A stretch of DNA of 64,000 nt, taken from NCBI RefSeq assembly GCF_900142185.1, contig NZ_FQZZ01000001.1, positions 310,001 to 374,000 of the forward strand, in the 5' to 3' direction. Each line of letters opens with the position of its first letter. The first letter of the stretch is position 1. Below, piece by piece: positions 60,501 through 64,000 of the stretch. A program made the position numbers and the translations under genes. The notes beneath the pieces are model-generated. The model was given only the letters and a program-made list of their open reading frames with translations, had not been told where the DNA came from and made no database searches. Origin of the DNA: Lutimaribacter pacificus (lineage in GTDB: Bacteria; Pseudomonadota; Alphaproteobacteria; Rhodobacterales; Rhodobacteraceae).

Positions 60501-60953
60501 GGTGATCACCAGGTCGGTCACGCGGTCGTACCAGACACCGCGGCGCATCTCGGGTTCCTCGGACTCTTCCGGCAGGGTGGTGACGGAATCGATGGCCTGC
60601 TGCACGTCGTCCGAGGCGCGGCTCATATCATAGTCGGGTTCGAATTCCAGCCGGATCGAGGCACGCCCCTCGTAGGACGCGCTGGACGAGCTTTCGACCC
60701 CCTCGACCGCCAGCAGGGCGGGTTCCAGCAGTTGCACGATACCATGGTCCACGTCCTCGGCGCCCGCGCCCTCCCAGATGACCGAGACCGAGATGTCGTC
60801 GACCACCACGTCGGGAAAGAACTGCGCCCGCATCCGCGGCACGGCGGCCATGCCCAGCACCAGCAGCACCACCAGCAGCAGGTTCGCGGCGGTGCGGTGG
60901 CGGGTGAAATAGGACAGGATGCCGCCCGCGCTTTCGGGGATCTGGCGCACCAT
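57549..60953 (-). CDS. RND-family efflux transporter (AcrB/MexB-like)
   Basis: A 1134-residue inner-membrane pump with 12 helices and two large periplasmic loops. It starts TRHRTAANLLLVVLLVLGMA (17-36), has the proton-relay region LGIVVDDAIVVGEHADARAR near 398-417 and the matching second-half segment GIIINDSIVLVTTIDEYGQE near 940-959. A longer than usual C-terminal tail (last 110 residues, two extra hydrophobic segments) is notable, since typical members have about 1030-1050 residues. Its adaptor gene is 3 bases upstream; no outer-membrane channel gene is present. Substrates unknown. Confidence 0.92.
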   Translation of the reverse strand: MVRQIPESAGGILSYFTRHRTAANLLLVVLLVLGMAAVPRMRAQFFPDVVVDDISVSVIWEGAGAEDVDHGIVQLLEPALLAVEGVESSSSASYEGRASIRLEFEPDYDMSRASDDVQQAIDSVTTLPEESEEPEMRRGVWYDRVTDLVITGPVGTEQLALFTDELVNRLFAAGVTRTTVRGLAAPQTIVEVPSVNLMAHDVTIQQIAAAIAEEVDTDPAGDITGANTRVRTGVEKRDPGQIAGIVLRSNDDGSTLTVGDVAHVRTEGVTRNRSYFVGPDPAMSIRVDRSASGDAIGLQRQVEEVAAEMEATLPAGVTIDLIRTRAEHITGRLNILIDNGVMGLGLVLALLFLFLNARTAFWVAAGIPVSMLTAVALMYAAGLTINMISLFALIITLGIVVDDAIVVGEHADARARRLREAPEAAAENAARRMAMPVFSATLTTVIAFFGLTAIGGRFGNMISDIPFTVIVVLTASLVECFLILPHHMAHALTHTGKDHWYDAPSRVVNRGFRWLRDHVFRSIIAFVVWARYPVFGLAVVVLASQVAMLTRGDVQWRFFNSPEQGSVTGNFAMLPGATRAESLAMMREMQRAAEALGAQYEEQYGRNPIDYAIAEIGGNSGRALPGTENKDADLLGGISVELIDADLRPYSSFQFVAELQDAVQPHPMAETVSFRGWRSGPGGEALDVQFHGASPETLKAASEALKTALLRFPEVSAVEDDLAYDKEELILELTPQGQSLGFTIDGIGRVLRHRLNGLEAATYPMGPRSAEIRVELPDSELTADFMERMQMRTPTGAYVPLADIVSAERRTGFSTVRREDGIRLISVTGDISEDDPARAEEVMRALEQEILPDIAASHQVEWRLSGLSEQEDEFLGDAMTGLILCLTGIYIVLAWVFSSWTRPVVVMAIIPFGLVGTVWGHYIWDVPMSMFTVVGLLGMTGIIINDSIVLVTTIDEYGQERGLFPSIVDGTADRLRPVMLTTLTTVLGLAPLLYEGSQQAQFLKPTVITLVYGLGFGMVLVLIVVPALMAMQQDVARQVAALKRSLRAPALRGAMWPALALVLAWLGLAMGWVAVTGALNPQVAMALPGLAALPAMVAGFVLFLAGAAVLALGAFAVIAVAHLRHRRRETGNAP

Positions 60954-60956
60954 CGC

Positions 60957-62423
60957 CTAGCCCCCCATCCGGGATTCGAGCCGTTCGACCATCTGCGCGG
61001 GCACGCGGGGCTGTTGCAGGCTGGCCAGGATCGAAGACCGGATCTCGTCCGGCATCCCGGGATTGTTCTCGACGAAGGCGACCAGCCGCGCGCGGCGTTC
61101 CTCGGTCAGTTCCAGCATCGCGGGCGGGGGCGGGGCGGCCTGCGCGCCTTCCTGCGCCTGGCGCAGCGGGCGCACCTTGATGCCCGGCCCCAGCAGCGGC
61201 GATCGTTCGCGCACCACCTCGCGCCCGCCAAGCCCGGGGCCGCGCACCAGAACGTCGTCGCCCTGCCGCCGCACCAGCGTCACCGGCAGGGAGTCAAGCC
61301 GGTCCTCGACGCCCAGAACCAGAACCGTGCCATCCGCCGCAAGCGATGTCGCGGGCAGGCGCACCACGTTTTCGACCTCTGGTTCGGTGACGCGGACGGT
61401 GACGAAATCGCCGGGCTTGAAGCCGCGCGCCTCGTCCAGCCGGGCAAAGATCAGCCGCCCGGTCTGGCCCTCGCCGACCGCGGCGCTGTCGCGGGTCAGG
61501 GTGCCCGTCGCCTCAAGCTCGGCCCCCAGCACGCTGAGCGTGACGGTCACCGGCAGCGGGGCCAGCTCGCCGTTATCGTCAAGCAGCCGGGCATATTGCG
61601 GGGTCGAGATGCGCAGCGCGACCTCGAGCGCGCTGTCGTCCACAAGTTCCGCCAGCCGCTCGTTGACCGAGACAAGCCCACCCTCGACCACCGTCACCCC
61701 GCTGAGCGATCCGTCGAACCCGGCGCGCATCACGGTATCGTCCAGCCGCCGCTGCGCCTCGTCGCGGGCGATGCGGGCGCGGGCCAGCAGGGTTTGCGCC
61801 TGATCGACCCGCGCCTCGGCCTGGCTGACCGCCTGCCGGCGGGTCAGCACCGCCTGCCGCGCCGAGGACGCGGCCAGTTCGGCGGTTTCCACCGCCGCCG
61901 CCGTGCCCACGCCGCGCGCCTCAAGGTCGGTTTGCCGCCGGAAGGCGCGTTCGCGCAGATCGGCCTGTTCCTGCGCGGCGGCCAGTTCGTCGCGCGCCAG
62001 CACCAACGCGCGGGCGGCCTCGCGCTCCTCGGCCTCGGCATCCAGCAGGTCCGCCGCCGTCCGGTCGTAGGCGGATTGCGCATCGGCCGGGTCGATCCGC
62101 AAAAGCACCGTTCCGGCCGTGATCCGGGCGCCTTCCTCGAAATCGGGGGACAGTTCGATCACCGTGCCGCTGGCGGCGGCGCGCAGTTCCAGCGTCCGGC
62201 GGCTCTGCACCTGGCCAAAGGCGGTCAGGACGGGGGCGACGGTGCGCAACTCGGCCGGTTCGACATTGACCGTGAAGACGCGCTCGCGCTGCGGGGGCAC
62301 GACGGCCTCGCGGCTCAGGCGGTCCTGGATGGCGTCACGCAGCAGCGCCCCGGCATAGATCAGAAGCGCCAGGGTGACTGAAACCAGAAACAGCCCCGAA
62401 AGGCTTTGCCGCAGAAAACGCAT
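60957..62423 (-). CDS. RND efflux periplasmic adaptor (membrane fusion protein)
   Basis: A 488-residue adaptor anchored by an N-terminal helix (12-30; LFLVSVTLALLIYAGALLRD). It has a split lipoyl domain, a long coiled-coil hairpin (about 130-220, many Ala/Glu/Arg heptads), a beta-barrel and a membrane-proximal domain, then a C-terminal extension rich in Pro/Ala and a helical end (about 430-488; LTEERRARLVAFVENNPGMP). It links the RND pump to an outer-membrane exit duct. ATG at 62423 is chosen since the next residues form the anchor. Confidence 0.9.
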   Translation of the reverse strand: MRFLRQSLSGLFLVSVTLALLIYAGALLRDAIQDRLSREAVVPPQRERVFTVNVEPAELRTVAPVLTAFGQVQSRRTLELRAAASGTVIELSPDFEEGARITAGTVLLRIDPADAQSAYDRTAADLLDAEAEEREAARALVLARDELAAAQEQADLRERAFRRQTDLEARGVGTAAAVETAELAASSARQAVLTRRQAVSQAEARVDQAQTLLARARIARDEAQRRLDDTVMRAGFDGSLSGVTVVEGGLVSVNERLAELVDDSALEVALRISTPQYARLLDDNGELAPLPVTVTLSVLGAELEATGTLTRDSAAVGEGQTGRLIFARLDEARGFKPGDFVTVRVTEPEVENVVRLPATSLAADGTVLVLGVEDRLDSLPVTLVRRQGDDVLVRGPGLGGREVVRERSPLLGPGIKVRPLRQAQEGAQAAPPPPAMLELTEERRARLVAFVENNPGMPDEIRSSILASLQQPRVPAQMVERLESRMGG

Positions 62424-62522
62424 CGTTTTTTCAAACCCTTGCAAGGCGGGACAATGCCCGGCGCCGAAGTGTAACCGCGGCCCGGAAAAAACCAAACCAC
62501 AAGCATGTTACGCGGCACCGTG

Positions 62523-63065
62523 CTATTTCCGTCGCTTGTGTTCTTCCAGACGGGGCATAATCTGCACGAAGTTGCAGGGGCCGTGGCGGTAATCGAGCTG
62601 GTATTGCAGGATTTCGTCCCACGCATCCTTGCAGGCGCCGGTGCTGCCGGGCAGGGCGAACAGGTAGGTGCCGCCCGCCACGCCGCCGGTGGCGCGGGAC
62701 TGCACGGCGCTGGTGCCGATCTTGTTCATGCTGACGATGGTAAAGACCGTGCCGAAGGCGTCGATTTCCTTTTCATAGACATCGCGATGCGCCTCGACCG
62801 TCACGTCGCGCCCGGTCAGGCCGGTGCCGCCGGTCGAGATCACCACGTCCACGTCGGGGTTTTCCACCCATTCGCGCAATTGCGCGGCGATGGCGTCGCG
62901 TTCGTCACGCACAAGCATCCGGTCGGCCAGGATATGCCCCGCCCCCTCGATCCGCTGCACCAGCGTATCGCCCGAGCGGTCATCCGCGATCCCGCGCGTG
63001 TCGCTGACGGTCAGGACCGCGATGCGCACGGGGATGAATTCCTTGCTGTCGTCGATGCGTGACAT
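62523..63065 (-). CDS. moaB: Molybdenum cofactor biosynthesis protein MoaB
   Basis: A 180-residue MoaB/MogA-type protein: VRIAVLTVSDTRGIADDRSG (13-32), DVVISTGGTGLTGRDVTVEA near 78-97 and FALPGSTGACKDAWDEIL near 135-152. It binds molybdopterin and takes part in its adenylylation. No other cofactor gene is next to it. It leads or precedes a leftward group whose next gene upstream is a metallophosphoesterase. Confidence 0.93.
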   Translation of the reverse strand: MSRIDDSKEFIPVRIAVLTVSDTRGIADDRSGDTLVQRIEGAGHILADRMLVRDERDAIAAQLREWVENPDVDVVISTGGTGLTGRDVTVEAHRDVYEKEIDAFGTVFTIVSMNKIGTSAVQSRATGGVAGGTYLFALPGSTGACKDAWDEILQYQLDYRHGPCNFVQIMPRLEEHKRRK

Positions 63066-63077
63066 GTCGATCCTGCC

Positions 63078-63671
63078 TCAGATTTCGAACCAGTTGGGTT
63101 TCGGGCCGAGGTTGTGCACCTTCGTATCGCCGATCGTTCCCGACTTGCCCCAGCTGTCGTGGATATGGCCGCACAGCGCGATTTTGGGTTGAAACCGCGC
63201 GATTGCGTCTCGGATCGCAACCGAGCCGACCGATTGCCCGCCCGATGTCGTGTCGGCCACACCCTTGGGCGGGGAGTGGGTGATCAGGATATCGCAGCCC
63301 TCGGCCCCTTCCAGCATCTTCGCGGCCTCGTCCTCGGACAGGTCGCACGACCACTGGCCGAAGGGCGTGACCGGTACGCCATAGCCCAGCCCGAAGATGC
63401 GCAGGCCTTCGGCCTCGGTGGCCCGCCCGTGCAGCACGGTCATGTTGGGCCGGGCCGCGGCGCGCAGTTCCCCGGCGCTTTCGGCATTGCCGGGCACGAC
63501 GATCATCGGCGCCATGATGCCGCGCAGCATCTCCATCGCGTCCTCCAGCCCCTCGCGCATGTTGCAGAAATCGCCTGCGCCGATCACCAGCCCGGCCTCG
63601 GTGCTGGCCTCGGTCAGCGCCTCGGCCCGGTTGCGGGCCAGATGCAGGTCGGAAAACGCAAGGATATGCAT
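63078..63671 (-). CDS. Metallophosphoesterase
   Basis: A 197-residue calcineurin-like phosphoesterase: D-x-H in AFSDLHLARN (5-14), GAGDFCNMRE (metal Asp), VVPGNAES (GNxE variant of GNH), LITHSPPKGVAD near 135-146 and CGHIHDSWG near 170-178. It is close in size to YfcE-like enzymes. Natural substrate unknown. Its ATG overlaps the stop of the glycosylase gene (ATGA), and moaB begins 12 bases after it. Confidence 0.9.
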   Translation of the reverse strand: MHILAFSDLHLARNRAEALTEASTEAGLVIGAGDFCNMREGLEDAMEMLRGIMAPMIVVPGNAESAGELRAAARPNMTVLHGRATEAEGLRIFGLGYGVPVTPFGQWSCDLSEDEAAKMLEGAEGCDILITHSPPKGVADTTSGGQSVGSVAIRDAIARFQPKIALCGHIHDSWGKSGTIGDTKVHNLGPKPNWFEI

Positions 63672-64000
63672 CAGGAGGACTCCAGCCGCGCCTTGAGGGT
63701 CAGAAGGTCGGCCCATGCCTCGCGCTTGGCCTGCGGCTGGCGCAGCAGGTAGGCCGGGTGCAGCATCGGCAGGGCGGGGCGGCCATAGGCCTCGTGCCAC
63801 TGGCCGCGCAGCCGGGTGATACCGCGTTTGCCAAGCCCGGCCTGACAACTGGAATTGCCCATCAGCACCACGATATCGGGCTGCACCAGGTCGACATGGC
63901 GCTGCACGAAGGGCAGCATCATGGCGATTTCCTCGGGCTTCGGGTCGCGGTTCTGCGGCGGGCGCCAGGGCAGGACGTTGGTGATATAGACCGCTTTGGC
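63671..64000 (-). CDS. Family-4-type uracil-DNA glycosylase (C-terminal part)
   Basis: The last 109 residues of a gene that runs off the window. The stretch YITNVLPWRPPQNRDPKPEE, then DIVVLMGNSSCQAGLG near the middle and PMLHPAYLLRQPQAKREAW, match family 4 (UdgA-type) uracil-DNA glycosylases, including one of the motifs holding the active site (HPAYLLR). The enzyme removes uracil from DNA. Cluster cysteines of the N-terminal part would lie mostly outside the window. Confidence 0.9.
   Translation of the reverse strand, partial: AKAVYITNVLPWRPPQNRDPKPEEIAMMLPFVQRHVDLVQPDIVVLMGNSSCQAGLGKRGITRLRGQWHEAYGRPALPMLHPAYLLRQPQAKREAWADLLTLKARLESS

Noticed and set aside
58380-62381. A 1333-codon plus-strand open frame opposite the RND pump and adaptor genes
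   Set aside because: It is His/Arg/Gln/Gly-rich, has no motif or ribosome site, and is the shadow of two clear genes on the other strand; long antisense frames are expected at this GC.

Overview
The window is a stretch of ordinary-looking chromosome from an alphaproteobacterium, most likely a roseobacter-type member of the Rhodobacterales. This is judged from the high GC, the gene content (TRAP transporter, DUF6455, DUF1467 next to methylmalonyl-CoA epimerase, a pyrC-like gene without metal ligands), FNR/FnrL-type sites and intergenic repeats I remember from that order. No phage, insertion sequence, CRISPR array or rRNA was seen. Two tRNA genes are present, Gln(TTG) and Pro(CGG).

Layout. 1-1.5 kb: end of an alternative (N-type) F-ATPase operon and a CBS-pair protein. 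1.5-9.6 kb: a catabolic cassette with a Crp-type regulator, a three-part TRAP transporter, an extradiol ring-cleavage dioxygenase, a flavin hydroxylase, a fumarylacetoacetate-hydrolase-family enzyme and an IclR regulator; it looks built for uptake and meta-cleavage of a phenolic acid. 9.6-16.4 kb: carboxymuconolactone-decarboxylase-like protein, tRNA-Gln, BON-MscS channel, hemP with a small partner gene, SH3 protein, 2-hydroxyacid dehydrogenase, gamma-glutamyltransferase, plsY. 16.4-21.0 kb: a leftward pyrimidine locus in which pyrB is translationally coupled to four small membrane-protein genes, followed by a catalytically dead dihydroorotase homologue. 21-26 kb: yqgE, a DsbD-alpha-like protein, cfa, and aspS, which carries a roughly 84-codon low-GC in-frame insert. 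26-36 kb: many short housekeeping or conserved genes (mce, DUF1467, nitroreductase, M48 peptidase, nadK, glyA, small membrane proteins), with two FNR-type sites.

36-43.4 kb: an Rrf2 regulator and a sulfate ABC transporter operon (binding protein, cysT, small membrane protein, cysW, cysA), then an Lrp-type regulator and an SLC13 anion permease; together this looks like a sulfur-uptake region. 43.7-45.7 kb: a leftward ArsR-SRPBCC, GFA, DUF899 group behind a clear double-palindrome operator. 46-55 kb: Na/Pi cotransporter, leuB, a LysR/oxidoreductase divergent pair with two operators, an exonuclease-family protein, then leuC-leuD. 55-64 kb: MscS channel, rsfS-rlmH behind a candidate leader peptide, an RND efflux pump with its adaptor, moaB, a metallophosphoesterase and the end of a family-4 uracil-DNA glycosylase.

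The most unusual items are the foreign-looking insert inside the essential aspS gene, the pyrB-linked cassette of TM plus PH-like proteins with a dead dihydroorotase, a paired 12-bp palindrome that occurs twice with identical 21-bp spacing, and several well-formed operators that tie uncharacterised genes to oxygen, iron or ArsR-type control. Start sites were chosen by reading ribosome binding sites by eye; no database search was possible.
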